Source: Xylophilus rhododendri (GTDB lineage: Bacteria > Pseudomonadota > Gammaproteobacteria > Burkholderiales > Burkholderiaceae_C). From it: a DNA stretch of 64,000 bases. The notes under the pieces are model-generated. The model did no database searches and was not told the origin of the DNA. It was given only the letters and a program-made list of their open reading frames with translations. Below are positions 16,634 through 28,300 of the stretch, in pieces. A program made the position numbers and the translations under genes. The stretch lies in assembly GCF_009906855.1 (NCBI RefSeq), contig NZ_CP047650.1, positions 2,852,001 through 2,916,000 on the forward strand, read 5' to 3'. Each line of letters opens with the position of its first letter. Positions within the stretch are counted from its first letter, which is position 1.

Positions 16634-18049
16634 ATGCAGGCCAGTCCCCAAGCAACGACCGCACCCGACGGCCTTCCACCTCCCGAACGCCGACGCGCCA
16701 TGCTGGTGATGATCCTGGGGATCAGCCTGGCGGTGCTGGACGGCACCATCGTCAACCTGGCCCTGCCCGCCATCGCACGCGACCTGCAGGCGCCGGCCGC
16801 GCATGCGGTGTGGGTGGTCAATGCCTACCAGGTGGCCTTGCTGGCGCTGCTGCTGCCCTGCGCCACGCTGGGCGATCTGGTGGGCTACAAGCGGGTCTAC
16901 CTGGTCGGCATCGGTTTCTTCACCGCGGCATCGCTGGCCTGCACCGTGGCCGGCTCGCTGCCGGCCCTGGCCATCGCGCGCGGGCTGCAGGGCCTGGGCG
17001 CGGCGGGGCTGATGGGGGTGAATGCCGCGCTGGTGCGGCGCATCTATCCGCGCTCGATGCTGGGGCACGGCGTGGCGCTCAATTCGGTGGTGGTGGCGAC
17101 GGCCTCGGTGGCCGGGCCCAGCGTGGCGGCCGCCATCCTTTCGGTGGCGGACTGGCCCTGGCTGTTCGCGCTGAACCTGCCGCTGGGCGCGCTGGTGCTG
17201 ATCCTGGGACCGAAGGCCCTGCCGGCGAACGCGGCGCCGCCGACGGCCGGCGCACGCCTGTCGCCGCTGGACGTGGCCCTGAACGCGGCCATGTTCGCGC
17301 TGGTGGTGATGGGCGCCGATGCCCTGGGCGTGGCGGCCGGCGGCAAGGCCGGCAACCTGCTGCACGGCTTCCTGCTGCTGGCCGCCGGCGTGGCGGTCGG
17401 CGTGTTCTATGTGCGGCGGCAGCGCCACCAGGCCGTGCCGCTGTTTCCGGTGGACCTGCTGCGCATCCCTGTCTTCCGGCTGTCGATGTGCAGCTCGATC
17501 GGCGCCTTCTCCGCACAGATGCTGGCCTTCGTCTCCCTGCCCTTCCTGATGCTGGACGGCCTGGGCCGCAATGCAGGGCAGACCGGCCTGCTGATCAGTT
17601 GCTGGCCGCTGGCCACGGTGGTGGCGGCGCCGCTGGCCGGGCGGCTGATCGGGCGGGTGTCCGATGGTTTGCTGGGCGGCATCGGCATGGTGTGCATGGC
17701 GCTGGGGCTGCTGGCGATGACGCTGCTGCCGGCCGATCCCGGCAACCTGAACATCGCCTGGCGGCTGGCGATGTGCGGCTTCGGCTTCGGCCTGTTCCAG
17801 TCGCCCAACAACCACACCATCGTGACCTCGGCGCCCGCGCACCGCTCGGGCGGCGCCAGCGGCATGCTGGGCACCGCGCGCCTGACCGGGCAGACGCTGG
17901 GCGTGGTGCTGCTGGCCGGCGTGTTCAGCCTGTTCGATGCGCATAACGGCCACGGGCCGGTGGTGGGCCTGGCCCTGGCGGCTGGCTTCGCGACGGCGGC
18001 GGCGATCTTCAGCACGATGCGGGTGCGGCATCCGGTCAAGGGCCACTGA
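16634..18049 (+). CDS. MFS transporter, DHA2 (14-TM) drug efflux family
   Basis: A 471-residue multi-pass transporter. TM1 ends in the DHA2 motif LAVLDGTIVNLALPAIARDL, followed by WVVNAYQVALLALLLPCATLGDLVGYKRVYL (motif A region). The ATG at 16634 gives the normal N-terminus. An in-frame ATG at 16577 with an AGGA just upstream would add 19 basic residues, so the start is uncertain. It is probably a proton-driven exporter. It diverges from the metallophosphoesterase and precedes the EmrAB-type operon but is separated from it by about 195 bases. Confidence 0.87.
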   Translation: MQASPQATTAPDGLPPPERRRAMLVMILGISLAVLDGTIVNLALPAIARDLQAPAAHAVWVVNAYQVALLALLLPCATLGDLVGYKRVYLVGIGFFTAASLACTVAGSLPALAIARGLQGLGAAGLMGVNAALVRRIYPRSMLGHGVALNSVVVATASVAGPSVAAAILSVADWPWLFALNLPLGALVLILGPKALPANAAPPTAGARLSPLDVALNAAMFALVVMGADALGVAAGGKAGNLLHGFLLLAAGVAVGVFYVRRQRHQAVPLFPVDLLRIPVFRLSMCSSIGAFSAQMLAFVSLPFLMLDGLGRNAGQTGLLISCWPLATVVAAPLAGRLIGRVSDGLLGGIGMVCMALGLLAMTLLPADPGNLNIAWRLAMCGFGFGLFQSPNNHTIVTSAPAHRSGGASGMLGTARLTGQTLGVVLLAGVFSLFDAHNGHGPVVGLALAAGFATAAAIFSTMRVRHPVKGH

Positions 18050-18243
18050 CCGGGCGGGGATCGGTCGGGCGGCATCGCCGCAGTCCTACATCTGGGAGCG
18101 CTAGCACGGCACAGACAGGCGGCCGGGCAGCCGGCATTCTTGGCGGCTTATGCGTTCCTGGACGTCCGCCATGCAGCCCACGCCGATACCGGCCTCCCAT
18201 CCGCCCGCGCGCCAGCGCAGCGCCCCCGAAACAGCGAGGCGCC

Positions 18244-19569
18244 ATGGCTGAAGACCAGGACCAGGACACCGCATCCAACAACACCAAGAGCGGCGACCGA
18301 GATCCTCCAGCCCGCGAAGACGACAGCTCGTCCTCGCAGAAGGGCCAGGACGAGCAGGACGGCAAGAAGGACCAGGACGGCAAGGGTGGCGACGAGCCTG
18401 CCAAGCCCTCCCCGCTCAAGAACCCCAAGGTCCGCATCGGCCTGGCTGTCGTCGGCCTGATCTTGCTGGTGGTGGGCACCCTCTGGTTCATCCACTACTG
18501 GCGCCACGGGCGTTTCGTGCAGAAGACCAACGACGCCTATCTGCAGGCCGACCAGGTGGCGATCTCCTCCAAGGTGCCGGGCTATGTGGAAGAGGTCTAC
18601 GTCAGCGACAACCAGACGGTGGACGTCGGCACGCCGCTGGTGCGCATCGACCCACGCGACACCCGTGCCCGTGCCGAGCAGGCACAGGCCCAGGTGGACC
18701 AGGGCCTGGCCTCCATGGCCCAGGCCGATGCGCAGATCGCCCAGCAGCGCTCGCAGGTGGCGGTGGCCGATGCGCAGCTGCAGGGCGCGGTCTCCAATCT
18801 GAAGCATGCGCAGGAAGAGGTCGACCGCTACCGGCCGCTGGTGGCCGAAGGCGCGCACAGCGCCGAGCAGCTCGACCGCCTGCTGCAGACCCGCGACCAG
18901 GCGGCCTCGCAGCTGGCGGCCAGCCGGGCGCAGCGGGAGTCCGCATTGCGCCAGGACGGCACCCTGCGCGCCCAGCGCCAGGTGGCGGCGGCGCAGGTGG
19001 AGCAGGCGCGTGCCCAGCAGCGCCAGACCGAGTCCGATCTGGCGTCGACCATCGTGCGCAGCAGCATCGCCGGGCGTGTGGGCGACCGCACGGTGCGGGT
19101 CGGCCAGTATGTGCAGCCGGCCACGCGCCTGATGTCGGTGGTGCCGATCGACCAGCTCTACCTGGTGGCCAACTTCAAGGAAACCCAGATCGGCCTGATG
19201 CGCATCGGCCAGTCGGCCGACATCCAGGTCGACGCCCTGCCCGGCAGCGTGCTGCACGGCGAGGTGCAGAGCTTCTCCCCCGGCACCGGCGCGCAGTTCG
19301 CGCTGCTGCCGCCGCAGAACGCCACCGGCAACTTCACGAAGGTGGTGCAGCGGGTGCCGGTGCGCATCCAGATCGATGCCGGCCCGGAGGCGCGGCGGGT
19401 GCTGCTGGCCGGCCTGTCGGCCACCGTCGAGGTCGATACGCTGGGCGCGAAGAAACAGCGCGAACGGGCCGAGGACGAATCCGACGACAGCAAGGACCGG
19501 CGCAAGGACACGCATGAGCAGGATGTGGAGCGCGACCGCCGGACGCAGCAGCCGGGACCCGGCAAATGA
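18244..19569 (+). CDS. emrA: EmrA/HlyD-family periplasmic adaptor
   Basis: A 441-residue membrane fusion protein. Residues 1-60 are an unusual low-complexity Asp/Lys/Ser/Gln cytoplasmic tail. Next come one transmembrane helix (about 64-86) and a biotinyl-lipoyl-like domain (DAYLQADQVAISSKVPGYVEEVYV, typical of EmrA). A long alpha-helical hairpin rich in Ala and Gln and a beta-barrel domain follow. The C-terminal tail is again highly charged (KKQRERAEDESDDSKDRRKD). It links an inner-membrane MFS pump to an outer-membrane channel. Its stop overlaps the start of the EmrB gene by four bases. Confidence 0.9.
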   Translation: MAEDQDQDTASNNTKSGDRDPPAREDDSSSSQKGQDEQDGKKDQDGKGGDEPAKPSPLKNPKVRIGLAVVGLILLVVGTLWFIHYWRHGRFVQKTNDAYLQADQVAISSKVPGYVEEVYVSDNQTVDVGTPLVRIDPRDTRARAEQAQAQVDQGLASMAQADAQIAQQRSQVAVADAQLQGAVSNLKHAQEEVDRYRPLVAEGAHSAEQLDRLLQTRDQAASQLAASRAQRESALRQDGTLRAQRQVAAAQVEQARAQQRQTESDLASTIVRSSIAGRVGDRTVRVGQYVQPATRLMSVVPIDQLYLVANFKETQIGLMRIGQSADIQVDALPGSVLHGEVQSFSPGTGAQFALLPPQNATGNFTKVVQRVPVRIQIDAGPEARRVLLAGLSATVEVDTLGAKKQRERAEDESDDSKDRRKDTHEQDVERDRRTQQPGPGK

Positions 19570-21188
19570 GCGCCGCGACGGCGGATGGCGGCGGCGCCGG
19601 CAAGGCTTCCGGCGATTCGAAGGCCAAGACATCTTCCGGCAAGGCCGATGCCGGCGCCTGGCTGGCGGTGGCGGCCGGCACCATCGGCTCCTTCATGGCG
19701 CTGCTGGACGTCTCCATCGTCAATGCCTCGCTGCCCACCATCCAGGGCGAGATCGGCGCCACCGGCACCGAGGGCACCTGGATCTCCACCGCCTACCTGG
19801 TCTCCGAGATCGTGATGATCGCGCTGGCCGGCTGGTTCCAGCGCATGCTGGGGCTGCGGCGTTTCCTGCTGGCGGCGACCATCCTGTTCATCGGCTTCTC
19901 GATGGTCTGCGGCCTGTCGTCCAGCCTGGCGCAGATGGTGATCGGCCGGGTCGGCCAGGGCTTCACCGGCGGGGCGATGATTCCCACCGCGATGACCATC
20001 GTCAGCACCCGGCTGCCGCCGAAACAGCAGCCGGTGGGCGTGGCGCTGTTCGGCATCACGGCGGTGCTGGGGCCGGTGATCGGGCCGCTGCTCGGTGGCT
20101 GGCTCACCGAGAACATCAGCTGGCACTACGCCTTCTTCCTGAACCTGCCGGTGAGCATCGTGCTGATCGCCCTGCTGGTCATCGGCCTGCCCGCGCAGAA
20201 AGGGCGGCCGGAGCTGCTGGCCAACGCCGACTGGTGGGGCATCTTCGGACTGGCGATCGGCCTGGGCTGCCTGACGGTGGTGCTGGAGGAGGGCCAGCGC
20301 GAGCGCTGGTTCGAGTCCGATCTCATCATCAAGCTGACCGTGTGTTCGGTGATCGGCTTCATCGCGCTGGCCATCGGCCAGTTCACCGCCGAATCGAAGC
20401 AACGCGAGCCGGTGGTCTACCTGCGCATCCTGCGCCAGCGCACCTTCGGCATGGTGTTCCTCATCAGCCTGGTGGTGGGTGGCGCGCTCTACGGCCTGCT
20501 CTACCTCATACCGCAGTACCTGGCGATGGTGGCGGGCTACAACTCGCTGCAGGCGGGTTATGTGGTGCTGATCAGCGGCATTCCGGCGATCTGCATGATG
20601 CCGCTCTTCCCCTTCCTGGCGCGCACGGTGGACATCCGCCTGCTCATCGCGCTGGGCCTGCTGTGTTTCGCCGGCAGCTGTTTCCTGAATGCCCACCTCA
20701 CGCCCGATACGGTGGGCGAGGACTTCATCGGCCCGCAGATCCTGCGCGGCTTCGGCCAGTACTTCTGCATGCTGTTCCTGAACCAGGCGGCGACGAGTTC
20801 GGTGTCCAAGGAGTTCGCGGAGGATGCCTCGGGCCTGTTCAACGGCGCCCGCAACCTGGGCGGCTCCTTCGGGCTGGCGGTGGTGGCCACCTTGCAGGAC
20901 AGGCGCACCACGCTGCATGTGCAGCAGGTGGGCGAGTCGATCACGGCCAATGCGCCGCGCGGGCAGGACTACATCGCGGGGCTGTCGGCGCAGCTGGGCT
21001 TCGGCGACACGGCCAGCGGCTTGCAGCGCGCCATCCAGACCTTCGGCCGCGAGGTGGAGCGGCAGGCGACGGTGATGGGTTATTCCGATCTCTTCTGGGT
21101 CTTCGGCATGGTGCTGCTGTGCACCATCCCGCTGGTCCTGTTCCTGAAACCGCTGCCCGGGCAGCAAGGCGCCGGTCCGGCGGGTTGA
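19566..21188 (+). CDS. emrB: EmrB-type DHA2 MFS drug transporter
   Basis: A 540-residue, 14-helix MFS exporter. Typical EmrB motifs are LLDVSIVNASLPTIQGEIGA in TM1, STAYLVSEIVMIAL, and MTIVSTRLPPKQQPVGVALFG with the GPLLGGWL motif C. An approximately 25-residue Ala/Gly/Lys-rich stretch precedes TM1. It sits between the emrA-like and NodT-like genes with a 4-base overlap and a 1-base gap. The three genes therefore form a complete tripartite pump for hydrophobic compounds. No MarR-type regulator is adjacent. Confidence 0.92.
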   Translation: MSAATADGGGAGKASGDSKAKTSSGKADAGAWLAVAAGTIGSFMALLDVSIVNASLPTIQGEIGATGTEGTWISTAYLVSEIVMIALAGWFQRMLGLRRFLLAATILFIGFSMVCGLSSSLAQMVIGRVGQGFTGGAMIPTAMTIVSTRLPPKQQPVGVALFGITAVLGPVIGPLLGGWLTENISWHYAFFLNLPVSIVLIALLVIGLPAQKGRPELLANADWWGIFGLAIGLGCLTVVLEEGQRERWFESDLIIKLTVCSVIGFIALAIGQFTAESKQREPVVYLRILRQRTFGMVFLISLVVGGALYGLLYLIPQYLAMVAGYNSLQAGYVVLISGIPAICMMPLFPFLARTVDIRLLIALGLLCFAGSCFLNAHLTPDTVGEDFIGPQILRGFGQYFCMLFLNQAATSSVSKEFAEDASGLFNGARNLGGSFGLAVVATLQDRRTTLHVQQVGESITANAPRGQDYIAGLSAQLGFGDTASGLQRAIQTFGREVERQATVMGYSDLFWVFGMVLLCTIPLVLFLKPLPGQQGAGPAG

Positions 21189-21189
21189 C

Positions 21190-22698
21190 ATGGCTGCGTT
21201 TCGATTCCTCCTGAGTACCCTGTCGCTGGCCGCGCTGGCGGGCTGCATGATGGGGCCGGACTACCGTGGTGCACCCGACGCGGCGCCACACGCCTCGGCC
21301 GCCGCGGCCTTCCAGCGGGCGGATGCCGCGCTGGAGACGCCGGCGCCGCCGCCGTCGCGCTGGTGGGAGGCGCTGGAAGATCCGCAGCTCACCCGGCTGA
21401 TCGACCAGGCGCTGGCCTCCAGCCCCAATCTGCAGGCGGCCGAGGCGCGCATCCGCCAGGCGCGGGCCACGCTGCAGCAGCGGCGTTCGGCGGCCCTGCC
21501 GGGAGCGACTGCGACCGGCGCGGCGATCAAGGCCTCGGTGCCGGGCAACAGTCCGCTGGCGGCGCTGGGGGGATCGTCTTCCTCCTCCTCGTCTTCTTCT
21601 TCTTCGGCCGAGACCTCCAGCGGCCACCGCACCATCGACTTCTACAGCGCCGGCTTCGACGCCATGTGGGAGATCGACCTCTTCGGCGGCGTGCGGCGCG
21701 GCATCGAAGGCGCGGCGGCGCAGACCGACGCGGCCATCGCCCAGTACCAGGACGCCCAGGTGCAGATGGCGGCCGAGGTCGGCCAGGCCTATGCCAGCTT
21801 GCGCGGCCTGCAGCGGCAGCTCGCCCTGGGCCGCAGCAATGCCGAACTGCAGCAGCGCATGCTGGCCCTGACCGAGGCCCGCCGCCGTGGCGGCACGGCC
21901 GACGAGCTGGACCTGGAGCGCGCCCGCGCCCAGCTCACCAGCACCCAGGCCGACATCGTGCCCCTGCCCGGCCGCATCCAGGAGACGCTGGACCAGCTCG
22001 CCCTGCTCACCGGCCAGGAGCCCGGTGCGCTCGATGCCGAACTCGGCCCGCCCGCGCCGCCGCCCCGGCTGCCGGCCACGGTGGCGGTCGGCGATCCGGC
22101 CGCCATGCTGCGCCGCCGGCCCGATGTGCGGGCGGCCGAACGCACGCTGGCGGCGGGCAATGCGGCCATCGGCCAGGCGATCGCACAGCGCTTTCCCAAG
22201 GTCACGCTGTTCGGCAACATCGGCTTCAGTTCGAGCAGCGCCTCGGACCTGTTCCACCACGACAAACTCGCGGTGCTGGGCGGGCCCATCCTGCAGTGGA
22301 ACTTCCTGGACTTCGGCGCCAACCGGGCGCGGGTGAACCAGTCCCGCGCGGCCTACGACGAGGCCGATGCGCGCTACCGGCAGGCGGTGCTGGCGGCGCT
22401 GCAGGATGCGGAGCAGGGCATCTCGCGTTTTCGCAGCCAGCGCGACACGCTGGAGCAGCTCGTGGCCTCGCGCGACTCGGCCACCCGCGCCGCGCGTCTC
22501 GCGCAACTGCGCTGGCGCGGCGGCACCATCAGCCAGCTCGATGCGCTGGATGCCGAACGCCAGCGCCTGCAGGCCGAGGACGGACTGACCCAGGGCGCGA
22601 CGGCGCTGCTGACGCAGTATGTGTCGCTGCAGAAGAGCCTGGGCCTGGGCTGGTCCGAGCCGCCGCAGCGGCAGGGCGAGCCGGTGGCGGCCCGCTGA
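21190..22698 (+). CDS. NodT-family outer-membrane efflux lipoprotein
   Basis: A 502-residue TolC-like outer-membrane factor. The lipoprotein signal LSLAALAGC puts the acylated Cys near residue 19. The GPDYRGAP segment and the paired outer-membrane efflux repeats (SNPNLQAAEARIRQAR-type helices and MWEIDLFGGVRRGIEGA) are family hallmarks. An 11-residue serine run (21574-21606) sits in the loop before the first channel strand, where other members have a short variable loop. It is third in the EmrA-EmrB operon and completes the pump. Confidence 0.92.
   Translation: MAAFRFLLSTLSLAALAGCMMGPDYRGAPDAAPHASAAAAFQRADAALETPAPPPSRWWEALEDPQLTRLIDQALASSPNLQAAEARIRQARATLQQRRSAALPGATATGAAIKASVPGNSPLAALGGSSSSSSSSSSSAETSSGHRTIDFYSAGFDAMWEIDLFGGVRRGIEGAAAQTDAAIAQYQDAQVQMAAEVGQAYASLRGLQRQLALGRSNAELQQRMLALTEARRRGGTADELDLERARAQLTSTQADIVPLPGRIQETLDQLALLTGQEPGALDAELGPPAPPPRLPATVAVGDPAAMLRRRPDVRAAERTLAAGNAAIGQAIAQRFPKVTLFGNIGFSSSSASDLFHHDKLAVLGGPILQWNFLDFGANRARVNQSRAAYDEADARYRQAVLAALQDAEQGISRFRSQRDTLEQLVASRDSATRAARLAQLRWRGGTISQLDALDAERQRLQAEDGLTQGATALLTQYVSLQKSLGLGWSEPPQRQGEPVAAR
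21574..21606 (+). repeat. TCN trinucleotide run encoding 11 serines
   Basis: Eleven consecutive Ser codons, as three TCC and four TCT units broken by TCG. The tract is long enough for slipped-strand changes in multiples of three, or for frameshifts that would end the outer-membrane component of the pump. Confidence 0.8.
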
Positions 22699-22723
22699 GT
22701 CCCCGGGCGACGATGTCCCCTGC

Positions 22724-22754
22724 TTGACTTTGCAGCGGGTTGAAGGGCTAGTCT
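22724..22754 (+). promoter_or_regulatory. MerR/CueR-type promoter of copA
   Basis: The -35 hexamer TTGACT (22724-22729) and the -10 hexamer TAGTCT (22749-22754) are 19 bases apart, the overlong spacer of MerR-family promoters. The spacer contains an imperfect dyad (CTTTGCA ... TTGAAGG), which fits a CueR-like activator. The predicted transcription start falls next to the ATG at 22762, so the message is probably leaderless. Confidence 0.55.
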
Positions 22755-22761
22755 CGGGGCC

Positions 22762-24990
<2,229 letters not shown>

Positions 24991-25128
24991 GCAGTAGTCA
25001 AACTCAAAAACGTCGGAAAAGGCCACAGGGCAAAATACGCAATTGCTTACAAGCACTGGCCAGGGCTGGCCGTCGAAGCAGCCTTGGCTATCGCTCTCAT
25101 GTCGGGAGCGATCACCCAAGGAGTAGAC

Positions 25129-26787
25129 ATGTCCCTGTTTTCGTTGCGCCGTTTCACCATCCGGATGCGCATGTATGGCGCGATCGTGCTGGTGGTCGGA
25201 CTGGTCGCCCTGCTGGGCGGCGGTGGTTACTGGGGCATGGGGTCGATCCAGCGCAACGCCGAGTTCTTCGTCTCCACCTCCACCTCGGCCACCGGCACCA
25301 TGGCCGAGCTGCGCGATTCGCTGCAGACGGCCCGGCGCGCCGAGAAGGACATGATCATCCAGTACGAGAAGCCCGAAGGCGTGCGGGCCGCCCGCACCCG
25401 CTGGACGACCGCGCTGGACAAGGCCAACGGCACCGCCAAGCGCTTCGCCGATGAGCGTGGCGGCGACGATGCCGGCGCGATGGGCGAGGTGATGGCGCTG
25501 GTCGGCAAGTACCGCGATGCGTTCTCCGCCACGGCCAACCAGCTCGAATCCGGCGGCTACGAGTCGGCCACCACCGCCAACCGCATGAGCGCACGCGCCG
25601 TCGGTGTGTTCGAGGAAGCCGAGAAGAAGCTGGGCGCGCTCGACGACAGGCTGCGCGCCCAGACCCAGCAGGCCCTGGCCGACCAGGCCGGCATGGCGCA
25701 CCGCATCCAGATGCTGTTCGCCATCGTGGTGCTGGTGGCGGTGCTGACGGTGGTGCCGCTCACGCTGATGAACATGCGCTCGATCTGCCAGCCGCTGGAG
25801 CAGGCCCGCCACACCGCGCTGGCCATCGCCCGGGGCGACCTGTCGCAGCCGATCGCGGTGGAAGGCCGCGACGAACTGGCCGACCTGCAGCGGGCCCTGG
25901 CCGGCATGCAGGACGGCCTGGGCGCCATGGTCTCGCAGGTGCGCAACGCCAGCGAAAGCATCGCCAGCGCCAGCCAGCAGATCGCCGCGGGCAACCAGGA
26001 CTTGTCCAACCGCACCGAGAGCACGGCCGGCAATGTGCAGGAGACGGTGGCTTCCATCACCGAACTCGGCAGCAACGTGCAGCAGACGGCCTCCTCGGCC
26101 CAGACCGCCCATGCGCTGGCCACGACCGCCAGTGGCGCGGCCACGCGCGGCGGCGAGGTGGTGCAGCAGGCCGTGGCCAGCATGCAGGACATCGCCACTT
26201 CGAGCCGGCGCATCAACGACATCATCGCGCTGATCGATTCGATCGCCTTCCAGACCAACATCCTGGCGCTCAACGCCGCGGTGGAAGCCGCACGCGCCGG
26301 TGAACAGGGCCGCGGCTTCGCGGTCGTCGCCAGCGAAGTGCGCAACCTGGCGCAGCGCTCGGCGCAGGCGGCCCAGGAGATCAAGGGCCTGATCGAGACC
26401 AGCGTGACCGCGGTGGACGGCGGCGTGAAGCTGGTGCGCGATGCCGGCGCGGCCATGGACGAGATCGTGGCCGGCGTGAAGCGCGTGGGCGGCATCATCG
26501 GCGAGATCAGCAGCTCGGCGAACCTGCAGACCACCGGCATCGGCGCGGTGAGCGATGCGGTCAACGACATCGACCGCATGACCCAGCAGAACGCGGCACT
26601 GGTCGAGGAATCGGCCGCGGCGGCCGAGTCGCTGCGCGAGCAGGCGGTGCGCCTGGCGGGTGTGGTGGGCCAGTTCCAGCTGTCCACCGCGCTGGTGGGC
26701 CAGGGGCAGCGTCCGGCCGGTCCGGCGGCTGTGGCGGCCAAGCGTGTCGGCGGCAAAGCCGAGCCCCGGCTGCTGGCCGGGACCTGA
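25129..26787 (+). CDS. Methyl-accepting chemotaxis protein
   Basis: A 552-residue transmembrane chemoreceptor. TM1 spans about residues 15-35, the periplasmic four-helix bundle about 36-195 and TM2 about 200-220. A HAMP domain and a long signalling coiled coil follow. The highly conserved CheA/CheW contact tip is seen in [20 protein letters not shown] and [17 protein letters not shown]. There is no C-terminal NWETF-type CheR tether. AAGGAG precedes the ATG at 25129. The ligand is unknown, and no che genes are near. Confidence 0.93.
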   Translation: MSLFSLRRFTIRMRMYGAIVLVVGLVALLGGGGYWGMGSIQRNAEFFVSTSTSATGTMAELRDSLQTARRAEKDMIIQYEKPEGVRAARTRWTTALDKANGTAKRFADERGGDDAGAMGEVMALVGKYRDAFSATANQLESGGYESATTANRMSARAVGVFEEAEKKLGALDDRLRAQTQQALADQAGMAHRIQMLFAIVVLVAVLTVVPLTLMNMRSICQPLEQARHTALAIARGDLSQPIAVEGRDELADLQRALAGMQDGLGAMVSQVRNASESIASASQQIAAGNQDLSNRTESTAGNVQETVASITELGSNVQQTASSAQTAHALATTASGAATRGGEVVQQAVASMQDIATSSRRINDIIALIDSIAFQTNILALNAAVEAARAGEQGRGFAVVASEVRNLAQRSAQAAQEIKGLIETSVTAVDGGVKLVRDAGAAMDEIVAGVKRVGGIIGEISSSANLQTTGIGAVSDAVNDIDRMTQQNAALVEESAAAAESLREQAVRLAGVVGQFQLSTALVGQGQRPAGPAAVAAKRVGGKAEPRLLAGT

Positions 26788-26793
26788 TCCAGC

Positions 26794-28095
26794 TTATCGG
26801 CCGCCCGGCGGGCCCGCGGGCGCGGCCGGCCGCGCGGCTTGATTCGGCCCGCCGAAGATGCGGCCGATGGCATCCCCGATACGCGCTCCCAGCACCGTGC
26901 CCACGCCGGGCAGCACCGCGGTGCCCACCGCGGCACCGGCGATCGCAGAGGCCGGCACCGAATAGCTAGGCCGGTCGACCGGCCCGGTGATCTTGAGCGG
27001 CACACCCACCACGCCGTCCACCAGATCGACGGCGACATCGGCATCCACCTGGCGGTTCTTCAGCACCACGCTGCCCCGCGCGCTCAGCTTGCCGGAGCGG
27101 GCGACGAGGTCGTGGTAACGCATCTCGATGCCGTCCGCGCCGTTCTGCGTGTCGAGTACGCCGGTGAGCGAATCCAGCGGCGTGGTGCCGGCGTGTTCCT
27201 TGCCCAGCGTGCGGATGGTGCGGTCCAGGTCGAAACGCAGAATGGTGGCGGGCGCGACCGAGAAGCGGGTGCTGGTGCGCAGCGACTGCACGATCTCGCC
27301 GAGCTTGCCGCCTTCGGCCTGCAGGGTGCTGTGGCCGGATGCGCGGCCGGCCAGCACGGGGCGGCGTTTGAAGGCTTCCAGCAGCTGGCTCAGGTCGATG
27401 CCCTTGGGGTCGAGTTCGCCGGTGATGCGGAAGGTCTCGGGGCTGGGCTGCTGCATTGCCAGGGTGCCGTTCCAGGTGCCGCTGGCGATCGCGACGTCGG
27501 CTTGCCAGCGGTCCTGGCCGTCCAGGCGCTGCAGGTCCAGGCGCGCGGGCGGGCTGGTTTCGGTGCGCCAGACGGCGGCGCGGCGCGGGCGCCACTGGGT
27601 GTCGAAATCGGCATCGCCGTCGAAGCTGAGCGGGACGGGGCGCTTGCCGGTCCACACCACATCGCTGAATTCGACCCGCGCGACCGGCAGGTCGCCCAGG
27701 TGCAGCGGCCCTGTCGGCGTGGGCTTCGATTCGGCGCCGTGCAGGGCATGCAGCGAGGGCTGGGGCAGGCTGGCGCCCGCCAGGCGCACCCGGCTGAAGG
27801 CGATCTCCAGGTGCAGCAGCCGGCCCAGGCGCGGCCAGGCCTGCAGGTGCTTGAGTTCGATGGGGCGGTCCTGTTCGGTACGGGCATCGCGCACCTCGAT
27901 CAACGGCGTGGGCAGCAACTGCCAATGCAGCTGGCCGATATGCACCGGCACGCCGAGCTTTTCGCCCAGCGCTTTTTCGGCCTTGCGGGCGAGTTGCTCT
28001 TCGCTGGGGATGGCCACGGCCAGGCCGATGGCCAGCACCGCGACAAGGGCCAGGACGGCGAGGCTGGCGCGTAGGGCGGTTCGGCGGTGGGGCAT
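26794..28095 (-). CDS. AsmA-family membrane protein
   Basis: A 433-residue inner-membrane protein with one N-terminal transmembrane helix (LAVLALVAVLAIGLAVAIP) and a large periplasmic region. It opens with the AsmA pattern (LGVPVHIGQLHWQLLPTPLIEVRDARTE, residues about 47-75) and shows the GRASGHSTLQAEGG and LTGVLDTQNGADGIEMRYHDLVARSGKLSARGSV blocks near the C-terminus. AsmA-type proteins are bridge-like proteins linked to phospholipid transport to the outer membrane. The C-terminal tail is Gly/Pro/Ala-rich. The start at 28095 is chosen because upstream codons encode an atypical basic extension. It converges with the chemoreceptor. Confidence 0.8.
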   Translation of the reverse strand: MPHRRTALRASLAVLALVAVLAIGLAVAIPSEEQLARKAEKALGEKLGVPVHIGQLHWQLLPTPLIEVRDARTEQDRPIELKHLQAWPRLGRLLHLEIAFSRVRLAGASLPQPSLHALHGAESKPTPTGPLHLGDLPVARVEFSDVVWTGKRPVPLSFDGDADFDTQWRPRRAAVWRTETSPPARLDLQRLDGQDRWQADVAIASGTWNGTLAMQQPSPETFRITGELDPKGIDLSQLLEAFKRRPVLAGRASGHSTLQAEGGKLGEIVQSLRTSTRFSVAPATILRFDLDRTIRTLGKEHAGTTPLDSLTGVLDTQNGADGIEMRYHDLVARSGKLSARGSVVLKNRQVDADVAVDLVDGVVGVPLKITGPVDRPSYSVPASAIAGAAVGTAVLPGVGTVLGARIGDAIGRIFGGPNQAARPAAPAGPPGGR

Positions 28096-28221
28096 GGAGT
28101 CTGGATGGGGACGGCGGCGCGGGCGAAGCTGTGTTTTTGCCTCAAAACGCCCGGGCCGGACGTCGGCCGACACCGCTTCTTCCCGCTTTGGCGATCGCTG
28201 CATAAGAAACCAACTTTTTAT

Positions 28222-28239
28222 TCGTTCTGATTAGAACGA
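28222..28239. promoter_or_regulatory. Dyad operator upstream of the CysB-like gene
   Basis: A perfect dyad with 7-base arms TCGTTCT and AGAACGA and a 4-base GATT centre lies 61 bases before the start. It contains the LysR-type T-N11-A core in an AT-rich promoter gap, so it is probably the autoregulatory CysB-type site. Confidence 0.55.
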
Positions 28240-28300
28240 TCGGCGCCGAATAATGCGGCGCGGCCGGATCTCCCGGCCCTGCTTTTTTGGTTCCCCGCCC

